A stretch of 64,000 nt of DNA from Malania oleifera (lineage: Eukaryota > Streptophyta > Magnoliopsida > Santalales > Ximeniaceae), in assembly GCF_029873635.1 (NCBI RefSeq), contig NC_080422.1, forward strand, positions 7,161,764 to 7,225,763, in the 5' to 3' direction. Position numbers and translations under genes: made by a program. Position 1 is the first letter of the stretch. Each line of letters opens with the position of its first letter. The notes under the pieces are model-generated. The model saw nothing but the letters and a program-made list of their open reading frames with translations, was not told where the DNA came from and searched no databases. Below, piece after piece: positions 54,350 through 64,000 of this stretch.

Positions 54350-54536
54350 TAGGTCTTGGGCTGCTTAACTCCTCCATGGGCCGGGCTTCTCGTCGCCTCA
54401 TTTCCCCCATGGGCTCGAGGGGGAGTATTAATATCTGTTCAGTCCCACATCGTCTCTGTGAGCAGTTCCAAAGTCAGTATAAGATCCTCTTAACTCTCTC
54501 CTTAACACCTAAGTTTTAAGGATGAGCTCTCTAACG
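54350..54536 (+). mobile_element. TRIM internal region plus TRIM LTR inside Copia-3
   Basis: 54350-54435 matches the internal part of the TRIM at 50857-50972 (GGTCTTGGGCTGCTT, CTCATTTCCCCCATGGGCT and polypurine tract GAGGGGGAGT). 54436-54536 is a 101-bp TRIM LTR starting TGTTCAGTCCCACATCG. A second primer-binding site TGGTATCAGAGCC follows at 54537. The matching 5' TRIM LTR is absent and the Copia-3 LTR stands in its place. Confidence 0.85.
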
Positions 54537-54549
54537 TGGTATCAGAGCC

Positions 54550-55622
54550 TAGGGTTTCTTAACCTATTTTTTCTTTTTTTGCCGCTGCCGCCATCAGCCT
54601 TCTTCTACTCGGCTTCCGTTTCTGCCGTTGCGATCTGATCAAGCCTCTCATCTTAGTTCGTTGGCCTTCTTCTGCTCGGCTGTCGTTTCTGCCGATGCGA
54701 TCCGATCAGACCTCTAATCTTAGTCAGTCTCCTCCGCTAGTCTCAGTTGCAGCTCCAGTGTCGTCTCCATTGTTTGCAAATCTCCCGTTTTCTCCAGTTT
54801 CCGGCTCGTCTTAGTCACCAGCATACGCTCTCCTCTCTCTCTGAACCCGATTGCGGCTCACCTCTGTTCATCATTCTCCGGCATCTGTTCGTGCTCAGTT
54901 CTCAACGGCAACCCCCCCCCCTAAGCTCTCTCAATCTCCGGCGTCGTCTCAGCAGCTTCTTGATTTTCCGACAACTCACGGGCACGCAGTTCTCTCTTGG
55001 CTCTCTCTCGTTTCAACTCCGTTTGTCTTCTTCAGCAACTCTCCGCATCTCAGTCCGTCCTCACATCTCTCTATTCAGGTTCTCCCGTCTTCGACTGGTG
55101 CATCTCTGACGTTCACGTTCGGTTCGTTGTCAGCTCTCAGTCCCACCTGTCATCTTCATCACTCTCTGGTTCTTCTCCGGTTATCATCGTCTCTTAGCTC
55201 TTCGGCATTCGACTGTGGATCTCTGTTTTCTAGCTCTCGTCTCTCCAGTATCTCCGACTCATCTTAGCGTCTCCAATCATCTCTTGTTTCAGCCGTCGTC
55301 GTCTTCGACCCTCACAGCAGTCTCGAGTTGCCTTCTCCGACGACATCTCTGCTTGTTGCTCCGACTCCGGCACCATTCTTGTCTTCTAATAAATTTCCAA
55401 CAGCAAATCCTCAAGCTCACAGCCTCTCTGTTTCTCCGCATCTCCACCTGGAAAAGGCTCCCATGCGGCACTCCAACGGCACCTTCGGCTTCTCTGATTA
55501 AACTCGAAGATTATCAAATCGAAGGTTTATATTTTTGGTCATTGCAAAGATCAGGTTTGACTCGATTCAGCAGTTTGATTCATCTAAACTGATCTGACGT
55601 TATAGAAGCATCTGATTCTTCA
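54550..55622 (+). other. Copia-3 pyrimidine-rich leader, no gag recognised
   Basis: About 1.07 kb of C/T-rich DNA with repeated CTCTC and TCTCCGGC words and a duplicated GCTCGGCT(T/G)CCGTTTCTGCCG motif (54608 and 54676). Three overlapping open stretches give Ser/Leu-rich products without known domains. Copia elements normally encode Gag here. I find neither the UBN2 core nor a zinc knuckle. It may be leader expansion or captured foreign DNA. Confidence 0.65.
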
Positions 55623-56260
55623 ATGGCTACAAATATTGTCACAAATTCTTCAACCTCTTCTGAAATTGCTATCCTTGGTCTCACCAACAAACAATACCGT
55701 CAACTCTTGGATCTTTTATCGCTCTTGAACACCAACCACACCAACTCTACCAATTTTGCTGGTAACCTTGCCTCTTGCCATTCTGCTTCTCTTTCTAATA
55801 CTGAATGGATTGTTGATTCGGGTGCCTCCGATCATATGACTTCAAATTTGTCTTCTCTTGATAATATTCAACTTCTTAATCCACCATGCCCCCATTAAGC
55901 TTCCCAATGGTGACATTGTTCTTGTAACTCATACCGACACTATGCGGTTTTCTTCTAATTTCTCTCTTTCTAATGTTCTTTATGTGCCTTCATTTAAATT
56001 TAATTTATTGTCATCAGCAAACTTACCACCGATCTCAATTGTGTTGCTGTATTTTTTCCTACCTTTTGTGTCTTTCAGGACCTATCAACGAGGAGGCTGA
56101 TTGAAACGTGTGAAGTACGGGATGGGCTTTACCACTGTAAACCTCCCTCCGCCTCAATTTTCCACTCTCTGCGTGTTTCTGTCACTGCTCTTTATCACCG
56201 ACGTCTTGGTCACATTTCTATTTCATATATTCTAAAAACTTTAAATATTTCTTCTTCTCA
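55623..56260 (+). pseudogene. Copia-3 protease and GAG-pre-integrase
   Basis: An ATG at 55623 begins MATNIVTNSSTSSEIAILGL and leads to LTNKQYRQLLDLLSLL. The protease follows as TEWIVDSGASDHMTSNLSSL with intact DSG. A frameshift near 55895 moves to IKLPNGDIVLVTHTDTMRFS and LYVPSFKFNLLS. Another frame holds the pre-integrase His motif LYHRRLGHISIS near 56190-56225. Stops lie at about 56100 and 56230. Confidence 0.9.
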
Positions 56261-56261
56261 T

Positions 56262-57400
56262 TTGCCTTGTGATGTTTGTGCTAGAGCAAAGCACACTCAT
56301 TTACCTTTTTCTTTGAACACAAATAAGAGCAACTTTTGTTTTAATCGGATTTTTTGTGATACATGGGGTGGTTATTCTACAGCTTCACTTTCTGGTGCAC
56401 ATTATTTTTTAACAATCGTGGATGACTACTCGCATGCTACATGGGTCTATCTTATGCGCATGAAATCTGATACGTTCACTTGCCTTAAGCACATGCGCAC
56501 TAATAAATGTCGAGAATTTCTATTCACTCCACTTCAAACCTTTTTCCATGATCAAGACATTTTTCATAAACGCACATGTGTGGATTCACCTCAACAGAAT
56601 GGTGTTGCCGAGCATAAATATTGTCATCTTCTTAATGTGGCTCGGTGTTTACGTTTTCAAGCTATTCTTCCCATATCTTTTTCGGGTGAATGCATTTTCA
56701 CAGCCACTTATTTAATTAACTGCACTCCTCCACCCAGTCTCAATCATAAGTCCCCTTATGAACTTCTTTTTCAGAAACCACCGTCATATACACACTTGCG
56801 AGTGTTTGGGTGCTTGTGTTATGCCCAAACTGCTCGTCAACATCGCGATAAATTCTCTTCTCGTGCTTTTCGATGTATTTTCTTAGGTTATCCTGCTCAT
56901 CATAAGGCTTATCATGTCTACGATCTTGAAAACAAAAAAAATTTCATCTCCCGTGATGTCACTTTTGAAGAAAATGTTTTTCCCTATTATCTCATCTCTC
57001 CAACTCCTACATCTTCTCCAATCCTTCTTCTTCTTATTCCTGTTATACATCCTTCTTACACTTTACCTCCTCCACCAACCACACCTAACCCTAGCCCCTC
57101 ATCTCTCACTCCTTCTCCCTTGGTCTCCTCCCCAACACCCCCACCCTCACCCCCTTCCCCATCACCCCCTCCACCCACCTCTTCACGGCCCAAACGAGCT
57201 GTCACACATCCCTCTTACTTGGCTGATTATATCTGCCCTACTTTACCAAAGTCCTCCATGGCTTCACAAGTTTCAAGATGTTCCTCAGGTACGATTCATT
57301 GTCTCTCCTCTTTTTTATCTTATCATCATTTCTCTAATCAACATTTGGCTTTTCTTTCTGTCAATCCCAACATCCCAAACCCACCTCTTATTCTCAGGTT
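56262..57400 (+). pseudogene. Copia-3 integrase and Pro-rich linker
   Basis: An open frame from 56262 has CDVCARAKHTHLPF (zinc Cys pair), FCDTWGGYSTASLSGAHYFL with the first Asp and TIVDDYSHATWVYLM. After a short deletion around the second Asp (NKCREFL where the family has DNGxEF) comes TCVDSPQQNGVAEHKYCHLL with the catalytic Glu. LRVFGCLCYAQTARQHRDKF and GYPAHHKAYHVYDLENKKNF follow. A long Pro/Ser/Thr-rich linker ends in RPKRAVTHPSYLADYIC. Confidence 0.93.
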
Positions 57401-58912
57401 GTGCTGCATCCACATTGGCATGATGCCATGGCTTCTGAAATCCAAACCTTAGAAACCAATAATACATGGATTCTTCAACACCTTCCACCTGGAAAAAAAC
57501 CAATTGACTGTAAATGGGTGTTCAAAACAAAACTTCAAGCCGATGGATCCATAAAGCAACAGAAAGCTCGCTTGGTGGCCAAGAGCTACACTCAGGTAGA
57601 AGGTTTGGATTATCATGACACTTTTACTCTTGTTGCTAAACTCGTTACTGTTAGGTGTGTTCTTGCAGTGGCTGCAGCTCAGAATTGGCATCTCCTTCAA
57701 TTGGACGTTAACAACGCTTTTCTCCATGGTGACCTCTATGAGGAGGTTTATATGCTCCCTCGACCAGGTTATTGCAAACAGGGGGAGACTTGTGTTTGTC
57801 ATCTTCAAAAATCCCTTTATGGTCTTAAGCAAGCCTCTCGCAAATGGTTCTCTAAATTATCTTCTGTTTTACTTGCTACAGGTTTCATCCAATCTCAGGC
57901 CGATCATTCTCTTTTCACCCATTCTCGAGGTCAGTTTTTTACTCTCATACTTGTTTATGTTAATGACATTCTCATGACAAGTAATGATCTCTCTGATATT
58001 AGCACTTTCAAAGTCATGCTTGCTCAGAAATCCAAACTAAAGGATCTTGGCAAATTGAAATATTTCCTTGGCCTCGTAGTTGCTCGCTCTCCCACTAGCA
58101 TATTTCTTAATCAATGAAAATATGCTCTTGACATCCTCACTGATAGCAGTCATCTTAGTAATTGTCCTGCCCACTTTCTCATGGAACAAAATCTCAAGCC
58201 CAATAATATTGATGGTGATCTTCTCTCCGATCCAAGCTCGTTTCGGCGACTCGTTGGACGTTTGATATATCTCACCATCACTCGTCCCGACATTGTATTT
58301 CCGGTCAACATTCTCAGTCAATTTATGCACCAACCTAGACGACCATATTATGATGTTGTTGTACGTGTTCTTCAAAACATTAAGACTTCTCCAGGACAAG
58401 GCTTATTTTTTCCTACTGCCAACACTCTTCAAGTCTCAGCCTATTCTGATTCGGATTGGGCTAATTGTCCCCTCACTCACCGCTCCACCACTGGTTTTTT
58501 CATTCAGTGGGGCACTAGTCCGATTTCCTAGCGCACTAAGAAAGAAGCTACAGTGTCTCGCTCCTCCGCCGAAGCTGAGTACCGTGCACTTGCTCCCACT
58601 ACTTGTGAACTTACATGACTCAATACTCTTTTAAATGATCTTGGAGTACCGCATTCTCAACCTATGCTCTTATATTGTGACAACCAAGCGGCTCTTCACA
58701 GTGCCCAGAATCCAATTTTCCACAAACGTACAAAACATATAGAAGTCGATTGTCATATTGTTCATGAAAAGTTACGGGCTGGCCTCTTTTTCACTAAGCA
58801 TATTCCTACCCACAGTCAGTTTGTCGATATCTTCACCAAAGCTTTGGGTCGTGAACATTTCCAAGACTTATCATACAAGTTGGGCATTACGGATCTTCAT
58901 GCTCCAACTTGA
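57401..58912 (+). pseudogene. Copia-3 reverse transcriptase and RNase H
   Basis: RT is continuous from 57401 to a TGA at 58115-58117: KKPIDCKWVFKTKLQADGSI, KARLVAKSYTQVEGLDYHDT, LQKSLYGLKQASRKWFSKL and the catalytic box as LVYVNDILMTSND. The box normally reads YVDD, so the first catalytic Asp is Asn here. After the stop, SSFRRLVGRLIYLTITRPDI continues. A TAG at 58529-58531 then breaks RNase H. The rest has LYCDNQAALHSAQNPIFHKR, KHIEVDCHIVHEKLRAG and FVDIFTKALGREHFQDL. Confidence 0.94.
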
Positions 58913-58919
58913 GGGGGAG

Positions 58920-59063
58920 TATTAGAGAAATATATATACTTTCCATCTTAGAAAAATATACACTTTCCATTTTTTCAATTCTCTCATGTATATATATACC
59001 CTTGTAATCCTTGTAATATATGAGAATCAATAGAGAAAAATTATCTTTTCTCCAAATTTAACA
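58920..59063 (+). repeat. Copia-3 3' LTR
   Basis: 144 bp, preceded by polypurine tract CTTGAGGGGGAG (58909-58919). Nearly identical to the 5' LTR. Confidence 0.92.
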
Positions 59064-59179
59064 ACGTTCAAATTGGGATTTCCCAACCCGATCATAATCA
59101 GGTGGGCTAAAAAACTACTTCAATTTGCAAAATTCAAAACATGCAAAATCTAGTTCTGAGGTTCACAGCAGGAATGTGA

Positions 59180-59660
59180 CTGGGAATGCTCTTAGAAGCA
59201 TTAGGGGTGATACTAGCTAATAGGTGCTTTCTGTGTGAAGAGTCTAGGGAAATGCTAACCACATTTTTTGCTGCATGGCACTTTAGCTCAAAAAATTGGA
59301 GCCTGATCTGGCAATAGCTTAAGATTTCTTAGCGGATGCAACTAAATAATCCTTCTTTCCTTCTCAACTGAAAGCTAAGGGACTGTAATCAGAAGCTAGA
59401 AATGTGTGGAAGATGGGACTCTGCCTGTTTTGGAACATTTGAACATGAAGGAAGAGAAGGGCTTTTGAAGGAGTGGAGTGGTTTCTCTAGAAAAAAATAT
59501 GTCAATGTGAATACTCTATCCTTTCGAAGTTCTAGAAACTTTATACCAGACCTCACGTCTCCATTTGGCTTTTCTGAATTGTAATCCTTGCTTTTTGGTG
59601 CAGCTGTATATGAGCTTGGCACCCTTTTGTCGACACTTTCAATTTTCCCTATCAAAAATG
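59180..59660 (+). pseudogene. L1-type LINE ORF2 C-terminal fragment
   Basis: Near 59200-59285 a frame reads LANRCFLCEESREML, the start of the zinc-binding domain (zf-RVT) found after reverse transcriptase in plant L1 elements. Further on (59402-59470) the text WKMGLCLFWNI, two stops and RKRRAFEGVEWF match the conserved CLFW..ERNRRAFEGVE motif of the ORF2 C terminus. It lacks RT and endonuclease and has several stops. No poly-A tail or duplication was located. Confidence 0.72.
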
Positions 59661-59971
59661 AGGGTCAAATGTAGTAATTACTACTACTAGGAACCCAAAC
59701 AATGGTACAAATCTATTCAGGAAGCCATTACCTTTATGAATGGATACCTCCCTAGATAAGGCGACAAAAGGCCAAAAACACTCTTTATTCAATTCATGCT
59801 TTTATAATCCAAACTAAACTACATGACGTACGATAAAATTTGATTTCTCATTACTGCAAAAAGGGGGTGTAACTTGGTACCCCACATTAATTGCATGTTA
59901 ATCATTTTAAGTGGTCTAAGTGTCTGGAATATTAAGTTTGGTTGTGAGCGGAATTCAATTTCAATATTTCT
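59661..59971. other. Short AT-rich stretch without recognised features
   Basis: Lies between the LINE relic and Copia-5. No gene, element end or repeat could be supported. Confidence 0.5.
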
Positions 59972-60132
59972 TGAATTCTTTTTAAATATGTACATCCCAA
60001 TCTTACAATATATAATACAAACAAAGACTCTAAACAAGGAAACAATCTCCCTACAAAATAATACACAATTTTCTACATTTACTCACTTTCCTAATTTACT
60101 CAATATTGTCAAGGATACTCGGGATTTCAACA
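59972..60132 (-). repeat. Copia-5 3' LTR
   Basis: About 161 bp. The plus-strand end TTCAACA meets the polypurine tract (CTCCCCCTCAAG). The outer end near 59972 (TGAATTC) is inferred from the TG rule and alignment to Copia-4. It is shorter and diverged (shared ACTCTAAACAAGGAAACAAT versus TTCTAAACAAGGAAACAAT). Confidence 0.75.
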
Positions 60133-61570
60133 CTCCCCCTCAAGTTGGATCATAGATATTAATCATATCCAACTTGCCAATGAAATCGTCAAAATTCTGT
60201 CATGCTAACCCTTTAGTAAAGATATCTGCAGTTTGTTCCTTGGTAGGTACACAAGTCATACAGATGATTCCTTCTTCAACCTTCTCTTTGATAAAATGTT
60301 GGTCCACTTCCACATGTTTAGTCCTATCATGTTGAACTGGATTGAGAGAGATACTGATGACTGCTTTGTTGTCACAATAGAGTTTGATAGGAAATTTCAC
60401 CGAAACTTGTAGCTCTTCCAAGAGTTTCCATAACCATAGTCCTTCACATATCCCTTGTGCAACTACTCTGAATTTAGCTTCAGGGCTACTTCGAGCCACC
60501 ACATTTTGTTTTTTGCTCCTCTACGTTACCAAATTTCCCCATACAAAGGTGCAATATCCAGTGGTTGACCTTCTATCTTCTGCCGATCCTGCCCAATCCG
60601 CATCTGTGAAGATTTCCACTTCCTTGCTTTCACATTTTTTTAAAAAGAGTCCCTTGCCTAAAGAACCCTTGAGGTATCTGAGGATCTTATACACAGCATC
60701 TAGATGAGTCTTTTTCGGTGAATGCATGTGTTGACTTACAACACTTACCGCAAATGTTATGTCGGGTCTAGTGTGCGATAAGTAAATTAGTTTACCAAAT
60801 AATCTCTGATACCTTTCTCTTTCAATTGGTATTCCACATTCTTCGACCCTCTTTACTGCTTCAATCAGGGTTTCACTAGATTTGCATCCAAGCATGCCAG
60901 TTTCGGTTAGAAGATCAAGGATATACTTTCGCTAGGAGACACTGATACGTTTCTTTGATCTAGCAATTTCCATTCCCAAGAAGTATCACATTTGTCCCAG
61001 GTCTTTAACTTCAAATTTAGCAGCTAGGACTTTCTTTAATCTTTCCATCTCCACTATACTATCTCCAGTTAGAATATATCATCAACATATACTATTAGAA
61101 TTGTTTTCTTACCATTTTTAGACTGTTTGAAGAACATAGTGTGATCTGATTGCCCTTGTCGATATCCCTAATTTTTAATTACCTTTGCAAATTTGTCAAA
61201 CCATGCTCTGGGGGATTGCTTGAATCCATACAAGGACTTCTTGAGTTTGCATACTCTATTTTCTTCACCTTTCTTATTGAATCCTGGTGGTATAGTCATG
61301 TAGACTTCTTCTTCTAGCTCACCATTTAGAAATGCATTCTTAATGTTTAGTTGTTGTAATGGCCAATCTAAGTTAGCTGCTAAAGACAGGAGTACCCGAA
61401 CTGTGTTTAGTTTTGCCACTGGTGCAAATGTCTCCATGTAGTCAATGTCGTAAGTCTGTGAAAATTCTTTTGCAACGAGTCTGGCTTTATATCGTTCAAC
61501 TGTCCCATCAACTCTATATTTCACTATGAAAACTCATTTGCAGCCAACTGGTTTCTTTCCACTTGACAGG
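60133..61570 (-). pseudogene. Copia-5 reverse transcriptase and RNase H
   Basis: RNase H is at 60502-60200 (VARSSPEAKFRVVAQGICEG, LYCDNKAVISISLNPVQHDR, EQTADIFTKGLA) and late RT at 60895-60521 (RLFGKLIYLSHTRPDITFAV, IFTDADWAGSAEDRRSTTGY). The catalytic VYVDDI is present near 61080 but a one-base loss just after it shifts the frame. Early RT is at 61524-61168 (VERYKARLVAKEFSQTYDID, LQQLNIKNAFLNGELEEEVY). Several breaks, no intact enzyme. Confidence 0.92.
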
Positions 61571-61571
61571 T

Positions 61572-62360
61572 TCATAACATTCCAAGTTTCAATTTTTTCG
61601 AGAGCCCACATTTCTTCCACAACGGCTTCCCTCCATTCAGGACTTTCCAAAGCTTCCTAAATATCTTTTGGAATTTTAATCCTGTCAAGGTTAGAGGTAA
61701 AAGTACGATACCCTGTAGATAGAGTTTTATAGGACATGTATTTTGACCAAGGATATAGAGTACATGACCTAGTTTGTTTTCTGATTGCAATGGGTAAATT
61801 TATGTCATTAGGTGTAGACTTATCAGAAGAAAGCTCATGATCATTGATTACCTGATCAGGACTGAGCGTCAACTCATGGTTGCTCAGAGCTATCATCGGT
61901 TCCAACTCTTTTGGCGCCTCAGGTATGAGATTCTCCCTGTGCTTTGTTTTTGGCTTTCTAGAGTAAACTAGTATTTCCTTTTGTTTTTCTACATCTCACC
62001 CTGAGTTTGAGTGATCATTTGTATATTGTAGGTCAGAACATGCAATGGGAGACGCAATAGATGGGTCAAGGAATGAAGCAATGGGAGACTCATTAGATGG
62101 CACAGATTTAGTAGCAAAGAAATCAAAGAACCGATCTTCACTACACTTCCCCCCCTGAAGAGAGGGCTTCTGGAAATAAGGAGTGGTTTCAAAAAAAGTG
62201 ACATCAAGACTAACAAACATTTTTTTGGAGACTAGGTCATAACATTTGTAGCCTTTCTGGGTAGGAGAGTAACCAATAAAGACAAATTTAACGACACGAG
62301 GTTCCAATTTATCTCGATTGTGAGCATGTACATGAACAAATGCAGTACATCCAAAGATTT
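61572..62360 (-). pseudogene. Copia-5 RT start, linker and integrase C terminus
   Basis: It contains ALEKIETWNV-like RT start text with frame changes near 61640-61680 and the linker ending IAIRKQTRSCTLYPWSKYMS. The integrase tail reads VVKFVFIGYSPTQKGYKCYD and SKKMFVSLDVTFFETTPYFQ. It keeps the Gln codon that is a stop in Copia-4. Confidence 0.85.
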
Positions 62361-63257
62361 TCAGAGGAAGACTGGAGTGGAGTCGAGAGTAGGAAAATAT
62401 TCCTGGAATTTCTGGAGATGAGTTATAAAGGAAAGAACTCGACTCGGCATTCGATTAATGAGATGTGTAGCTGTTAAGATAGCATCACCCCAAAAATAGT
62501 TCTTCATATTTGTAGTGAACATCAATGCCCGAGCTACTTCAAGTATATGTCTGTTTTTTCGTTCAGCGATCACATTTTGTTGAGGGGTATCCACACAAGA
62601 ACTCTGATGTACAATTCCACTTTCTTGAAGATAATTTCCTAGAATATCATTAAAATATTCTACACCATTATCAGTGCGTAGAATTTGAATGCGAGTTTGA
62701 AATTGTGTTTGAATCATGGAGTGAAAACTAACAAAAATAGACCGGACTTCAGTTTTATCTTTCAACAAGTAGACCCAACAAATACAAGTATGATCATCAA
62801 TAAAGGTAACAAACCATTTGTATGAGTACGATTGGGGGAGCGTGAGGGTCCCCCACAAATCACTATGAATCATAGTGAATGGGTGGGATGGTTTGTATGC
62901 GGATTTTGGGAAAGAATTACGCTGGTGTTTTGCAAGCTCACAAACTTCACATTGAAAATCAAAAGACATTTTATTTAAACAAATAGAAGGAAATAAACCT
63001 CTTAAATATTGAAAATTTGGGTGACCCATCCTAGAATGCCATAACAAAAGTTCCCTATCTCTAGAAATAGATGCAGAATCACAAATTGCAGTATTACATT
63101 GTTCACTCGTATTTGCCTCCTTAAAGTAGTAGAGTCTCTCACACATCTTAACATTGCCAATCATCTTCCCCGATGATAGGTCCTGGAAAACACAATGAGA
63201 TAAAACAAATTTAGCAGAGCAATTGGAATCTTTTGTCAACTGGCTAATGGATAACAA
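62361..63257 (-). pseudogene. Copia-5 GAG-pre-integrase and integrase core
   Basis: One open frame of about 298 codons: LLWHSRMGHPNFQYLRGLFP with CEVCELAKHQRNSFP (His2Cys2 zinc motif), MIHSDLWGTLTLP (first Asp), WFVTFIDDHTCICWVYLLKD and ILRTDNGVEYFNDILGNYL (second Asp). QQNVIAERKNRHILEVARAL carries the catalytic Glu. The catalytic triad is present. It is followed by a frameshift at about 62390. This is the best preserved integrase in the window. Confidence 0.93.
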
Positions 63258-63270
63258 GTTGCAAGATAGC

Positions 63271-63495
63271 TTAGGAACATGTAGGACAAATTTTAAAAGT
63301 TATAGAATCAGATATGCGAATACTTCCTTTGCCAGCAACAGGTGATAGAGATCCATCTGCAATTTTTACCTTCAGATTTCCAGTATATGGTGAATAGAAT
63401 GAGAACAATTGATAGGAGTCAGTCATATGATCAAATGCACCCGAGTCAATTATCCATGGTGAAGTGTAATGGGATATAGTATTTAGGGCTGACAA
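63271..63495 (-). pseudogene. Copia-5 protease
   Basis: The frame reads SPWIIDSGAFDHMTDSYQLF with intact DSG, then LKVKIADGSLSPVAGKGSI. A frameshift near 63290 separates it from the LLSISQLTKDS continuation at 63257. Same layout as Copia-4. Confidence 0.9.
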
Positions 63496-64000
63496 AAAAT
63501 TACCTCAGTGAGCTAGAGAACTAGTGGAAGACTGACCTGATGTTTGAATTGAGGAAAACATTTTATATAGCTAATCCAACTGCTCAGGACTGAATACACC
63601 ACTTGGAGTGGTATTATTGGTTTTTTCACCTTGTGATTTTTCAGTTGAACTGTCAATAGTAGCCTATACCCACGATTTTTTTGATATTGTCTCGGCTTCC
63701 AATTTGCAGGTTTTCCATGAATCTCCCAGCAGGTATCTTTTGAATGACCTGGCTTTCGAAAGTGCTCGCACCATATTTTACCTTTTTGTGATCTTTGCCC
63801 AAATCCTGCAGGGCCTTTTGATATAAGGGCCGAGACGTCAGGCCCATTGGGATTCGGCCCATTCCCATTTGTACTCAGATTTTGGACGGACAGGTCTGGC
63901 CCGATATGATCTCCTTAGGGCCTCATCATCACTCGTCTCCTGCTCTCCTCCCTCCTTACCTCGGCGAATACTTCTTGGGTTAAAGGCAGAGGTCACCGGC
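63496..64000 (-). pseudogene. Copia-5 gag, C-terminal part
   Basis: The zinc-knuckle region is visible near 63700-63790 (WCEHFRKPGHSKDTCWEIHG-like, second Cys lost) with GLTSRPLYQKALQDLGKDHK in another frame. Broken by frameshifts. The capsid part continues past 64000. Confidence 0.8.

Larger units (their letters stand above)
54196..59063 (+). mobile_element. Copia-3: copia element with short LTRs and chimeric 5' end
   Basis: LTRs of 142 and 144 bp (54196-54337 and 58920-59063) differ by three substitutions and one 2-bp indel. The flanks AGGTT (54191-54195) and ACGTT (59064-59068) are a 5-bp duplication with one mismatch. The pol genes are on the plus strand in copia order. Between the 5' LTR and pol there is a piece of TRIM (54350-54536) and a pyrimidine-rich leader, and no gag is recognisable. 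Confidence 0.92.
59972..64000 (-). mobile_element. Copia-5: copia element of the Copia-4 family, cut by window end
   Basis: The 3' LTR (59972-60132), polypurine tract and a minus-strand pol in copia order are present. The sequence parallels Copia-4 throughout (for example LNPVQHDRTKHVE, LKKSLYGFKQSPRAWFDKFA). The gag end runs off the window at 64000, where GGTCACCGGC matches Copia-4 near 46109. Comparison suggests about 0.7-0.9 kb plus the 5' LTR lie beyond. It is more decayed than Copia-4. Confidence 0.92.

Noticed and set aside
54747..55592. Three overlapping Ser/Leu-rich open frames that could be read as a host gene
   Set aside because: They overlap in different frames in C/T-biased DNA, lack domains and lie between the Copia-3 primer-binding site and protease. 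Composition alone explains the open frames.
1..64000. tRNA, rRNA or other structured RNA genes
   Set aside because: The only tRNA-like signals noticed are short primer-binding sites complementary to initiator tRNA-Met. No full tRNA or rRNA sequence was recognised by eye, though a covariance-model scan was not possible here.

Overview
The window is nuclear DNA of a flowering plant, most likely a dicot. It is AT-rich and dominated by Ty1/copia and Ty3/gypsy LTR retrotransposons primed by initiator tRNA-Met, with MITEs, a TRIM array and an L1 LINE relic. The one host gene recognised is an intron-containing group-G (G-box-binding) bZIP transcription factor on the minus strand. I cannot name the species.

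Layout: 1-3170 is a degenerate copia element (Copia-0, minus) cut by the window edge. 3171-6006 is AT-rich DNA without genes. 6012-40439 is one old copia element (Copia-1, plus, TSD ATAAT) blown up from about 4.85 kb to 34.4 kb by nested insertions. In its gag sits Copia-2 (7276-21124, minus), which contains Gypsy-2 (10883-19884, plus), which contains two solo LTRs (13744-15853 and 16983-18998). In its integrase sits Gypsy-1 (22250-37969, minus). Gypsy-1 has a solo LTR in its 3' LTR (23591-25706) and a chromodomain gypsy element, Gypsy-3 (33118-37415), in its 5' LTR. Nearly every junction can be placed to the base from target-site duplications.

41302-49329 holds the last seven exons of the bZIP gene (minus strand), with in-phase splice junctions throughout. 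Its last intron carries a young copia element (Copia-4, 42093-46968, TSD CTTCT) and a small MITE. The exons for the N-terminal proline-rich region are not in the window. They either lie beyond 64000, across an intron of more than 14.6 kb full of transposons, or are lost. The C terminus also looks truncated by a frameshift.

49330-64000 holds a MITE, a tandem array of TRIM elements (about 50631-51084), a 1.9-kb solo LTR (51820-53731, TSD CCCAG) inside an older LTR remnant, Copia-3 (54196-59063, plus) with a chimeric 5' end carrying a TRIM LTR, an L1-type LINE fragment, and Copia-5 (59972 to the window end, minus), a relative of Copia-4.

The most unusual signal is a conserved promoter-proximal array in four different gypsy LTRs. 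It has seven or eight copies of the palindrome TCGTCGACGA, set as two quartets with about 20-24-20 bp spacing and a gap of about 46-51 bp, next to the TATA box. Most degenerate copies differ only by CpG transitions, as expected if these sites were methylated.
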